In this document: positions 8,460 through 16,839 of the stretch, one piece after another | How positions within the stretch are numbered: position 1 is the stretch's first letter | How the letters are laid out: every line of letters starts with the position of its first letter | From: Pseudomonadota bacterium | GTDB taxonomy: Bacteria; Myxococcota_A; UBA796; CAJQPC01 | Assembly (NCBI GenBank): GCA_024228935.1 | Contig: JAAESX010000099.1 | Location: 1 to 64,000, forward strand | Direction: 5' to 3' | Length of the DNA stretch: 64,000 nt | The notes under the pieces: generated by a model | Seen by the model: the letters and a program-made list of their open reading frames with translations, nothing else | Told to the model about the DNA's origin: nothing | Database searches by the model: none | Made by a program: the position numbers and the translations under genes

Positions 8460-11400
8460 ATGCTCCTCGCCGCACTCGCGCTGCTGGCCTGCACCCCCAC
8501 CGTCACGTACGACCCGGTCGCGGACGCGGGCCTCGACCTGGTCGTCGCCCCCGGCATGCAAGCCGTGATCGAGGGCGCCGGCATCGACGCCGACGGCGCC
8601 GTCACCGAGTACGAGTGGACGCTCATCACGAGCCCCACCGCCTCGACCAGCACCGTGTCGGCGAGCGGCCCCCAGGCCGCCATCACGCCGGACCTGACGG
8701 GCACCTACACCCTCGGCCTGACCGTGGTCGACGACGACGGCAACCGCTCGACGATGGACATCGTCAACGTGCACGCCCAGACGGCCAACGGCATGCCGAC
8801 AGCGAGCATCGTCGGCACGGGCACGCTCCGCGTCGGCAAGAGCCTGACGCTCGACGCCAGCGCCTCGAGCGATCCCGACGGCGACCCGCTCCGGTACAAG
8901 TGGTCCGTGCTGGTGGCGCCCGCCAACAGCGCCGCCGCGATCGAGGCCACCGGCGAGGTCCCCTACGCCGACTTCGTGCCCGACGAGCCCGGTCTCTACA
9001 TCCTGGGCGTCGAGGTCGACGACGGGACCAGCCTGTCCACCCGCGCCGATCTCGAGATCCACCCCGACTACGACGCGAACGAGGGCCCCGTGGCCGTCTG
9101 TCCCGGAGCGGTCGAGGGCAACGTCGGAAGCGAGCTCAACCTGAACGGCACGTCGTCCTACGACCCCGACGGCGGCTCGCTGGCCTACGCCTGGGGCATC
9201 ACCGAGGCGCCCCAGGGCAGCACCGCGACGATCCAGAACGACACGGTCCAGATCGCCAAGTTCACCCCGGACGTCGATGGCGTCTGGCGGATGACGCTCT
9301 CGGTCGACGACGGGCAGCTCGGCTCGGCCCCCTGCGAGTTCACGGTCAAGGCCGGCGACCCGGCCGGCAACCACGCCCCAGTCGCCGACGCCGGGGACGA
9401 CATCGACGGCGCAGTGGACACCCTCAGCGCGCTCGACGGCTCGGCCAGCTACGACCCCGACGGCGACACGCTGTCCTGGGACTGGTCGTTCCTCTCGTTG
9501 CCCGCCGACTCGACGCTGACCGACGGCAACATCGGCAACCGCGACACGAACACCGCGGCGGTCACCCCCGACGTGCCCGGCAGCTACCGGCTCCTGCTCG
9601 AGGCCTGCGACGACGGCGGCCTGTGCGACACCGACACGACGACCATCTCCGTCATCGACACCAGCAACACGCCCCCCGTCGCGGACGCCGGACCGGACCA
9701 GTCGGTCGACGTCGGCGAGGAGGCCGACCTGGACGGCAGCGGCAGCTCGGATCCGGACGGCGACACCCTCTCCTACACCTGGACCCTGGGCGCCACGCCC
9801 GCCGGCTCGAGCGCGACGAGCGCCGACATCGGTGGAGCCAGCTCTGAGCTCGCCACGTTCACGCCGGACGTCGACGGGACCTTCGAGCTGCGGCTCGAGG
9901 TGTGCGATGCCAGCGACTGCGACATCGACGCGACGCTCGTGACCGCAGGCTCCGGCGGCAACACGCCCCCGGTGGCCGACGCCGGGTCCGACGCCACGGC
10001 CAGCACCGGCAGCCAGGTCACGATGAACGGCTCGGGCAGCTACGACGTCGACGGCGACAGCCTGACCTACCGCTGGGGCTTCAAGAGCGTCCCGAGCGGC
10101 AGCTCCATCACGAACGACGACTGGACCGACCGCGCCACCACCTCGGGCAAGTTCACGCCGGACGTCGCCGGCGACTACGAGATCCGGCTGACCGTGAACG
10201 ACGGCACCGACGAGTCGAGCGATCTGGTCACCGTGACCGTGAGCAACGGCGGCAACAGCGCGCCGGTCGTGGACGCCGGCCCGGACGCCACGGGCTCCAC
10301 CGGCACCGAGGTCACGATGGACGGCTCGGGCACGTCGGACCCCGACGGCGACAGCCTGACCTACCGGTGGGGCTTCAAGAGCGTCCCGGGCAGCAGCTCG
10401 CTCACCAACTCGGACTGGACCGACCGGACCACGACCGCCGGGAAGTTCACGCCGGACGTGTCAGGCGACTACGAGATCCGTCTCACCGCCAACGACGGCA
10501 CCGTGGACGGCAGCGACCTCGTCACCGTGACGGTCAGCTCGGGCGGCAACACCGCGCCCGTCGCCGACGCCGGCAGCGACGAGACCGTCTCGACGGGCTC
10601 CGAGGTCACGATGGACGGCTCGGGCAGCTACGACCCCGACGGCGACAGCGTGACCTACCGCTGGGGCTTCAAGAGCGTCCCGAGCGGCAGCTCGATCACC
10701 AACTCGGACTGGACCGACCGCAACACCACCGCCGGCAAGTTCACGCCGGACGTCTCCGGCGACTACGAGGTCCGCATCTACGTGGACGACGGCACCGTGG
10801 AGAGCAACGACCTGGCCGTGGTGACCGCCACGGGCGGCGGCGCTCCGAACACCGCGCCCGCCGCGGACGCCGGCAGCGACGTCGAAGGCTGCTTGCTGAC
10901 GAACGTCCCGCTGAACGCGAACGGCTCGACCGACGCCGACGGTGACGCGCTCAGCTACACCTGGTCCTTCCAGAGCATCCCGTCGACGTCCTCGCTGACG
11001 GACAGCGACATCAACGGTCGCTGGCGGCCGAAGCCCGACTTCGACCCGGACGTCCTGGGCACGTACACGCTCGAGGTCGAGGCCGACGACGGCACCGACA
11101 TCGGCACGGACACGGTCGACGTGGTCTTCGACGAGGACGACGCCGTCCTGGTGATGCACCTCGACGAGGAGTCCGGCGCGACCGCCACCGACAGCAGCCA
11201 GTACGGCCTGGACGGAGACGTCGCGGTCGAGGACTGGACTGGCGGCATGCACTTCGCGGCGCTCGGCTTCGACGGCACCAACGTGGTCACCGTCCCCGAC
11301 GACGACCTGCTCGACCTGACGAGCGGCTGGTCCGCGGAGCTGTGGGTCCGCGCCGAGCCGATGGGCACGGCCGACTTCCAGGCCCTGTTCGTGAAGCCGA

Positions 11401-13136
11401 TCAACAGCTCCACGAGCTACGCCTACAGCCTGTTCCGCTACGGCGACGACACGCTGGCGTTCTACGGCGAGGACACCTCGGGCGCCATCAACTACGCCTT
11501 CGTGACGGGCTCGTCGATCGGCGACGGCGCCTGGCACCACGTGGTCGTGAACGTGACCTCGGGCGACGACGTCGAGATCTACGAGGACGGCGGGCTCATC
11601 GGCTCGGCGACCTGGTCGACCCCGCTCACCACGAGCACGGACGATCTGGAGATCGGCGCCTGGGACAGCCTCGGCCTGTACTACTTCGAGGGCGTCATCG
11701 ACGAGCTCATCCTGCGTGAGCGCACGCTGAGCACCGCCGAGGTCTCGAGCCGCTACGGCACGACCGAGCAGTTCTGCACGGGCGACGAGGACGTCGACGC
11801 GCCCACGGTCGTCATCACCTCGCCCAGCTCGGGCGCCGAGGCGAGCGTCGGGTTCGCCGTCGTCGAGGGCACCGCGTCGGACGAGTCGGCCATCGCGTTC
11901 CTGTCGGTCAACGGCCAGGACGCCATCGCGACGAGCGCCAACTACGGCACCTGGGTGGCGTACGTGGCGCTCGCGGACGGCACGAACACCCTGACGGTCG
12001 ACGTCGAGGACATCGTCGGCAACGCGGACAGCAACGCGGACAGCGTCGACGTCGACTGGAGCGACGACTGCTACGACGACCACGCGGTCGTCCTGACGTT
12101 CGACGAGGACGAGGGCGGGGTGGCGTACGACGCGACCTCGAGCGCGCTCGACGGCTCGGGCAGCGGCACGGACCGTATGGCGGGCGTCTTCGGCAACGCG
12201 GTGACCTTCGACGGCACGGGCGGCGTGACCATCCCGCACGACAGCTCGCTGTCGAGCGGGGCGAAGTTCTCGCTCGACTTCTGGATGGCCTCGGACGCGA
12301 CCAGCAGCCAGGAGGTCGTCGTCCACAAGGGCACGTACGACTACGGCTGCATCGTCGACGGCAGCGACCTGTACTGCTCGGTCACCGACACGAGCGGTGC
12401 CACGTGGACCCTGCCGGCGTACGGCGTGGCCGATGGCGCCTGGCACCACGTCGCTGTCGTGTTCAACACGACCTATCTGCGGCTGTACGTCGACGGCGCC
12501 CTCGAGGACCGCGTCGCGGTCGGGCTCGAGACGGACACGAACACCGACGACGTCGTCCTCGGGGAGTACGGCCCCCTGGCCGGCTTCGAGTTCAACGGCG
12601 CCCTGGACCACGTGCGCTTCCAGTCGGCCGCGCTGACGGCGAGTGATGTGGCGGACGTCTACAGCGACACCGAGCAGTGCGCGGTCGGCGAGAACCTGGC
12701 CCCGACGGGCACCGCCAGCGCCTCGAGCGAGGCGACCACGTCCCTCGTCGCCGAGAACGTCATCGACGAGGATCTGTCCGAGGCGACGACCTCGGACACG
12801 ACCTACTGGCTCGCGTCACGCGGCACCACGGGTTGGGTCGAGGTCGACCTCGGCTCGGTGGTCGGCGTCACGCAGCTGCGCTGGGCCAACACCCACAACG
12901 GGCCGAGCGCAGACCTGGCCACCGACGCCTACGAGCTGGCGGTGTCGGTCACGGGCGCGTTCGACGGAGAGGAGACCATCGTGGACTCGGGCAACGGCGA
13001 GATCGAGGACCCCTTGAGGTTCCATCAAGTGGACCTGACCGACCCCGTGGCCGGGCAGTACGTGCGCTTCTACGTCGACGGGTACCACGGCAGCGCCGGC
13101 GGCCTGAACGAGCTCGAGATTCGGGGAGTGGAGTAG
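8460..13136 (+). CDS. Giant PKD/LamG/discoidin surface lipoprotein
   Basis: A 1558-residue predicted lipoprotein with an extremely short signal (MLLAALALLAC, no charge). About nine PKD/Ig-like domains follow (residues about 18-890, marked by PVADAG...DPDGD...TPDVxGxY motifs). Then come a LamG-like domain (about 890-1103), an Ig-like domain beginning DAPTVVITSPSSGAEA, a second LamG domain (about 1205-1405), and a C-terminal F5/8-type discoidin-like domain with LxWANTHNGPSADLATDAYEL. These are carbohydrate- or protein-binding folds, so an adhesin or surface-display role is inferred. It is the first of three tightly spaced plus-strand genes. Three central PKD units are nearly identical. Confidence 0.82.
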   Translation: MLLAALALLACTPTVTYDPVADAGLDLVVAPGMQAVIEGAGIDADGAVTEYEWTLITSPTASTSTVSASGPQAAITPDLTGTYTLGLTVVDDDGNRSTMDIVNVHAQTANGMPTASIVGTGTLRVGKSLTLDASASSDPDGDPLRYKWSVLVAPANSAAAIEATGEVPYADFVPDEPGLYILGVEVDDGTSLSTRADLEIHPDYDANEGPVAVCPGAVEGNVGSELNLNGTSSYDPDGGSLAYAWGITEAPQGSTATIQNDTVQIAKFTPDVDGVWRMTLSVDDGQLGSAPCEFTVKAGDPAGNHAPVADAGDDIDGAVDTLSALDGSASYDPDGDTLSWDWSFLSLPADSTLTDGNIGNRDTNTAAVTPDVPGSYRLLLEACDDGGLCDTDTTTISVIDTSNTPPVADAGPDQSVDVGEEADLDGSGSSDPDGDTLSYTWTLGATPAGSSATSADIGGASSELATFTPDVDGTFELRLEVCDASDCDIDATLVTAGSGGNTPPVADAGSDATASTGSQVTMNGSGSYDVDGDSLTYRWGFKSVPSGSSITNDDWTDRATTSGKFTPDVAGDYEIRLTVNDGTDESSDLVTVTVSNGGNSAPVVDAGPDATGSTGTEVTMDGSGTSDPDGDSLTYRWGFKSVPGSSSLTNSDWTDRTTTAGKFTPDVSGDYEIRLTANDGTVDGSDLVTVTVSSGGNTAPVADAGSDETVSTGSEVTMDGSGSYDPDGDSVTYRWGFKSVPSGSSITNSDWTDRNTTAGKFTPDVSGDYEVRIYVDDGTVESNDLAVVTATGGGAPNTAPAADAGSDVEGCLLTNVPLNANGSTDADGDALSYTWSFQSIPSTSSLTDSDINGRWRPKPDFDPDVLGTYTLEVEADDGTDIGTDTVDVVFDEDDAVLVMHLDEESGATATDSSQYGLDGDVAVEDWTGGMHFAALGFDGTNVVTVPDDDLLDLTSGWSAELWVRAEPMGTADFQALFVKPINSSTSYAYSLFRYGDDTLAFYGEDTSGAINYAFVTGSSIGDGAWHHVVVNVTSGDDVEIYEDGGLIGSATWSTPLTTSTDDLEIGAWDSLGLYYFEGVIDELILRERTLSTAEVSSRYGTTEQFCTGDEDVDAPTVVITSPSSGAEASVGFAVVEGTASDESAIAFLSVNGQDAIATSANYGTWVAYVALADGTNTLTVDVEDIVGNADSNADSVDVDWSDDCYDDHAVVLTFDEDEGGVAYDATSSALDGSGSGTDRMAGVFGNAVTFDGTGGVTIPHDSSLSSGAKFSLDFWMASDATSSQEVVVHKGTYDYGCIVDGSDLYCSVTDTSGATWTLPAYGVADGAWHHVAVVFNTTYLRLYVDGALEDRVAVGLETDTNTDDVVLGEYGPLAGFEFNGALDHVRFQSAALTASDVADVYSDTEQCAVGENLAPTGTASASSEATTSLVAENVIDEDLSEATTSDTTYWLASRGTTGWVEVDLGSVVGVTQLRWANTHNGPSADLATDAYELAVSVTGAFDGEETIVDSGNGEIEDPLRFHQVDLTDPVAGQYVRFYVDGYHGSAGGLNELEIRGVE
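9960..10847 (+). repeat. Three near-identical PKD-encoding repeats
   Basis: Units begin at the Asn codons at 9960, 10254 and 10548; the first two are exactly 294 bp and the third 300 bp. Each encodes a core with YRWGFKSVP, DWTDR and GKFTPDV motifs. They are much more alike than the flanking PKD domains, pointing to recent in-frame duplication or gene conversion. Confidence 0.85.
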
Positions 13137-13140
13137 ACCC

Positions 13141-14673
13141 ATGCTGTTCTCACTGTTGCTCCTGCTCGCAGCTCCGGCCTTCGCCGACGAAGAGCTCGCC
13201 CCCACCGACAACGCCACGCCCTCGCTCGTCCGCTCGGCTGACGACGGCGGCGTCTACCACCCCATCGCGGTCGGCGACGTCCTCGAGTTCGACGTCACCG
13301 GACCGGTCACGCTGAACGTCGAGGTCCGCCAGCGGCTGCCCTCGGCCGACGCAGCGGTGGACACGGTCAAGGTCCAGGCCAAGGGTGACGGCATGCTCAT
13401 CCTCACCGTGAAGGTGAAGAAGGGACCCGACGGAGGCTCGATCCTCGACGGCCAGGGCGGTATCCCCACCCGCGCCGACAAGGCCGAAATCACCGTGCCT
13501 CCTGGCCAGCACATCTTCTCGCTCGAGCCCGTCGACGCGCCCTACCCCCTGCTCGCCCGGGTGACCGCGCTGGGTGAGGGTGGCGCCCCCGCGCTGGCCG
13601 CCGCCAAGGTCGCGCCGGTCGTCGAGCCGGTCGAGCCCGAGGTCGCCGACCTGTGGCGCGAGGACGAGCCGGCCGAAGAGCCCGTCGTGGCCGCGGTCGA
13701 GCCAGAGCCCGACGTCGCCGGCCTGTGGGGCGAGGACCCGCCCGTCGAGGAGCCCGTCGTCGCCGCGGCCGAGCCCACGCTCGAGCCCGAGCCCGAGGTC
13801 GACAACGTCTGGGCCACCGAAGACGTCGTCGTCGACGCCGTCGAGGACCCGCCGGAAGAGGACGACAGCATCTGGGGCGAGGACGAAGCCGACCTGGAGA
13901 GCGTCCTCACCAGCGACGAGCCGCTGCCCACCCTGACCGTCGACGAGCCCGTCGAGGACGAGGGGCCGGGCGAGCTGCTGGACGCCGACATCTTCGACGT
14001 CGAGGACGACGACCCGGTCGACGTCGAGACGCTCCTGAGCGAAGACGACGACGAGATCGAGGTCCTGGACGAGGTCCACGAAGGCTTCGTGCCCGAGAAC
14101 TTCACGCCGACCGCCCAGCAGGAAGAGGCCGCACGACACCGCGGCGTCGCCGTGCGAATCGGCGCGGGAGGCGCGGCGGCTGGCAACGAGGCCAGTATGT
14201 ACTTCGGGCTCGAGGGCCTGATCGGCCTCAACAGCCCGGCCACAGACCTGTCCATCCGCCTGGGCCAGTACGCCATCGGGTACACCGGCGCCGTGGCCAT
14301 CCAGCCCGCGCTCGGCGGCTACGACGGCGTGACCCAGGAGATCGACTGGACCACTCGGGTGCGCGCGCTCGAGGTCGGTGCCCGGTACACCCTCCAGGAC
14401 GCGCTCCCTGCGGGACTGGCCCCGTACGGGCAGGTCGCGGTGGCCGGCTACTGGTCGACGCGCATCGACGGAACGGACCGCACGAGCGGCGTCGCGCCCG
14501 GGCTGGGCTTCGCCGCAGGACTCGACATCCCCCTCGGCCCTGGAGCGCTGGCTCCCGAGCTCGCCGTGAACACCGGCCGAGGCAGCTTCGGCAACACGAA
14601 CCCTGAAGGGGTCGACGCCAAGGAACGCCTCGGCGCCTGGCGCGGCAACCTCTCCTACCGCTACGACTTCTGA
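13141..14673 (+). CDS. Exported protein with acidic linker and C-terminal beta-barrel-like domain
   Basis: A 510-residue protein with a short Sec signal (MLFSLLLLLAAPAFA). A beta-rich N-terminal part (about 20-150) is followed by a long acidic, Pro/Val-rich linker (about 155-320) with repeated EEPVVAAVEPEPDVA-type and LWGED/IWGED segments. The C-terminal 170 residues alternate hydrophobic and polar residues and end in YRYDF, the aromatic-terminated pattern of outer-membrane barrels. I do not recognise the family. It starts 4 bp after the giant lipoprotein and 5 bp before the next lipoprotein, so the three are probably co-expressed. An outer-membrane anchor or exporter for the surface protein is a guess. 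Confidence 0.7.
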   Translation: MLFSLLLLLAAPAFADEELAPTDNATPSLVRSADDGGVYHPIAVGDVLEFDVTGPVTLNVEVRQRLPSADAAVDTVKVQAKGDGMLILTVKVKKGPDGGSILDGQGGIPTRADKAEITVPPGQHIFSLEPVDAPYPLLARVTALGEGGAPALAAAKVAPVVEPVEPEVADLWREDEPAEEPVVAAVEPEPDVAGLWGEDPPVEEPVVAAAEPTLEPEPEVDNVWATEDVVVDAVEDPPEEDDSIWGEDEADLESVLTSDEPLPTLTVDEPVEDEGPGELLDADIFDVEDDDPVDVETLLSEDDDEIEVLDEVHEGFVPENFTPTAQQEEAARHRGVAVRIGAGGAAAGNEASMYFGLEGLIGLNSPATDLSIRLGQYAIGYTGAVAIQPALGGYDGVTQEIDWTTRVRALEVGARYTLQDALPAGLAPYGQVAVAGYWSTRIDGTDRTSGVAPGLGFAAGLDIPLGPGALAPELAVNTGRGSFGNTNPEGVDAKERLGAWRGNLSYRYDF

Positions 14674-14678
14674 GGCCC

Positions 14679-15341
14679 ATGACTACCCTCCTCCTGCTCG
14701 CTTGTGGCAACCCGGTGGCCGTCCAGGACTACCTGGCGGTCGTTCACGTCGCGCCGTCCCACGGCTCGGCCAACGTCGCCCCCGAGACCACGCTCTCCAT
14801 CACGTTCAACGACGACCTCGACGAGGCGACCGTCCCCGGCGCCATCTGGGTCGAGGACATCGCCGGCACGCCGATCACGGCCGAGACCGTCTACGACGTC
14901 GAGAACCGCACCCTGTTGCTCTCGCCGGACGAGGGCCTCGACCGCGACTCGGCGTACGGGATCGTCGCGACCACCGGAGTCGCCGGCCTCGAGTACGGCA
15001 GCCTGCCCGCCGACATCTCGACCACGTTCTGGACGGTCGGCCCTGGCCCGTCCGGCGGCAACCAGGCACCCGTCGCCATCATCGATGAGATCGACGAGCC
15101 CTGCACCACGTTCGAGACGGTCTCGCTGGTCGGCGAAAGCAGCTACGACCCGAACGAAGAGGACGAGCTGACGTACTTCTGGCGCATCGTGGACGGCACC
15201 GGCGCGTTCCTGGAGCTGTCCCGCGAGCCGATCGCGGCCGTGACGCCCAACGCCGCCGGCCGCATCGTCATCGGACTGGTGGTCGACGACGGCCAGCTCG
15301 AGAGCAGCGAGGCGTTCGTCGTCCTGGACTGCGAGGACTGA
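14679..15341 (+). CDS. Small Ig-like (SbsA/Big_5 plus PKD-like) lipoprotein
   Basis: A 220-residue predicted lipoprotein with lipobox Cys already at residue 9 (MTTLLLLAC). Residues about 20-115 look like an SbsA-type Ig domain (HVAPSHGSANVAPETTLSITFNDDLD). Residues about 125-218 form a PKD-like domain (NQAPVAIIDEIDEPC...SSYDPNEED). It is the third cistron after the giant PKD lipoprotein and the barrel-like protein. Likely a cell-surface accessory with no catalytic motif. It converges with the metallophosphatase/cytochrome gene, leaving only 10 bp between stops. Confidence 0.75.
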   Translation: MTTLLLLACGNPVAVQDYLAVVHVAPSHGSANVAPETTLSITFNDDLDEATVPGAIWVEDIAGTPITAETVYDVENRTLLLSPDEGLDRDSAYGIVATTGVAGLEYGSLPADISTTFWTVGPGPSGGNQAPVAIIDEIDEPCTTFETVSLVGESSYDPNEEDELTYFWRIVDGTGAFLELSREPIAAVTPNAAGRIVIGLVVDDGQLESSEAFVVLDCED

Positions 15342-15351
15342 GCTCCGCTCC

Positions 15352-16839
15352 CTACTCGGGGGCGGTGTGCTGGACCTTCAGCACGTAGTCCTCGTACACG
15401 AACCGCCCGCCGTCCCGGTCGCCGTCGTGGCAGCCAGTGCAGACGGCCTTCGCCGGCGGGTTCATGATCTTCTTGTGCTCGGCGTCGCCGAGGTGCTCCT
15501 CGCCCGGCCCGTGGCAGGACTCGCAGCCGACGTTCTTGAACTGGCCGACCTGGCTCGGGTGGCTCGGGCCCCCCATGCCGTAGCCGGTGGTGTGGCACGA
15601 GACGCAGTCGGCGTCCAGGTGCCGCTTGTCCTTCGCCAGCGTGTCGTAGGCCGAGGCGTGCCGCGTGGACTTCCACTGGTCGTACTGCGCCGTGTGGCAG
15701 GACCGGCAGGTCTCGCTGCCGAGGAACGGTCCCTCGGGGGGTGATGACGCGACGTCGGGCGCCTCGAGGCCGCTGATGGCGGTGAGCGTGGCCTCGACGA
15801 GCGCGTCCGTGGCGGCGTGCCCGTCGTGCTTTGCGTCCAGATCGACGAGCTGGTTCTGGAAGCTGTTGAGCTTGCTGTCCCCCGCCGAGCGGGCCTCGGC
15901 CAGCTGCTCGTCGACGCGGCCGATCTCGCCCTCGTAGTAGGCGACGCGAGTGCCGAACCGTTCCTTGTCGATGTCCGTCGTCGCGTCGGCGACCTGCCCG
16001 ACGGCGACCTCGAGTCGCTCGACCAGCTTCTCGCGGTCCTCCTGCAGCGCGACCGTGCGCTGGTCGTCGGCCCAGCCCGTCGCACCCTCGGTGAACACGA
16101 GCTCGACGATGCCGAGCTTTTTTCCGCGGGAGCCCGCGCCCAGGTGCCAGGCGCTGCCCAGGTCGCGCGGGCTGTTGTACGACTGTCGGCTGTGCCCGTT
16201 CACGACGAAGTCGACGTCCGGGTGGAGGATCTCGGCGTCCTTGCTGGCGGTGCCGTGCGAGAGCAGCACGACGACGTCGACTTCGCCCAGCTCGGCCACG
16301 CCGGCGGCGACGGCATCGGCGGGGGCGCTCACCTCGCAGCCCTTGGGCTTCTCGCTGACGACACCGATGAAGCCGACCGTCCGGCCGCCCTTCTCGACCG
16401 AGCGCGTCAACGGCCAGGTGGCCTCTCCGCAGGTCAGGTTGCCGGCCAGCACCGGGAGGCCGCCGGTCAGCTCGCGGTAGGTCTCGACGCCCAGCGCCAG
16501 GTCCCCGTCACCCGGGGTCATCGCGTCCACGCCGTGCACGGCGAAGGCGTCGACGATGAGCTCGGCCTTCAGCTCACGCTGGGGCAGATCCTGGCTCGGC
16601 AGGCTCGAGGCCTTCCAGAACAGGTCACCGGCGTCGACGATGAACGTCGGCAGGCCGTCCCTCTCGGCACGGGAGTCGAGCACGTTGTTGCGCCTGGACA
16701 GACCGCCCAGTGGACGTTTCGGTCAGCCACACGGCTCGATCTCGCCGTCGACATTGGCCGAGTACACCAGCGCGATGCGGTCGGCGATGGCGCCGTCGGG
16801 GGTGTCGCCGCAGCCCAGGAGAGCCAGGAGAGCGGTCAC
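15352..16839 (-). CDS. Candidate selenoprotein: metallophosphatase-like domain fused to multiheme cytochrome c
   Basis: Read through one in-frame UGA (16723-16725), this gene gives a 495-residue lipoprotein. GTG 16839 overlaps the upstream DUF4340 stop (GTGA) and starts VTALLALLGC. Then comes NVDGEIEPCG-U-PKRPLGGLSRR, with U at residue 39. As I recall the family, related UshA-like cytochromes carry Cys there in an EPCGC...LGGLxRR motif. Next is a 5'-nucleotidase/metallophosphatase core (FIVDAGDLFW, NGHS) and, in the last 130 residues, four heme motifs CRSCH, CVSCH, CESCH and CTGCH. An SECIS-like hairpin follows the UGA. The usual N-terminal Asp/His metal ligands are not seen. The alternative is an inactivated gene restarting at GTG 16683 without its signal. 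Confidence 0.75.
16694..16725 (-). promoter_or_regulatory. UGA codon with SECIS-like stem-loop
   Basis: On the mRNA, UGA (16725-16723) is followed by CUGGG-CGGUCUG-UCCAG (16710-16694), a 5-bp stem with one G-U pair and a 7-nt loop containing GGUCU. Counting U of UGA as 1, GGUCUG lies at 22-27. This is the place I recall GGUCUG occupying in the E. coli fdhF SECIS element that binds SelB. The fold was judged by eye. Confidence 0.6.

Noticed and set aside
10461..12611. 716-codon minus-strand frame inside the PKD/LamG lipoprotein gene
   Set aside because: Val/Arg/Asp-rich antisense reading with no domain; the plus strand encodes recognisable repeats.
16681..16683. GTG 16683 as the true start of the metallophosphatase/cytochrome
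   Set aside because: It would lack any signal peptide although c-type hemes need export, and would leave an unexplained coding-like 52 codons with family motif upstream.
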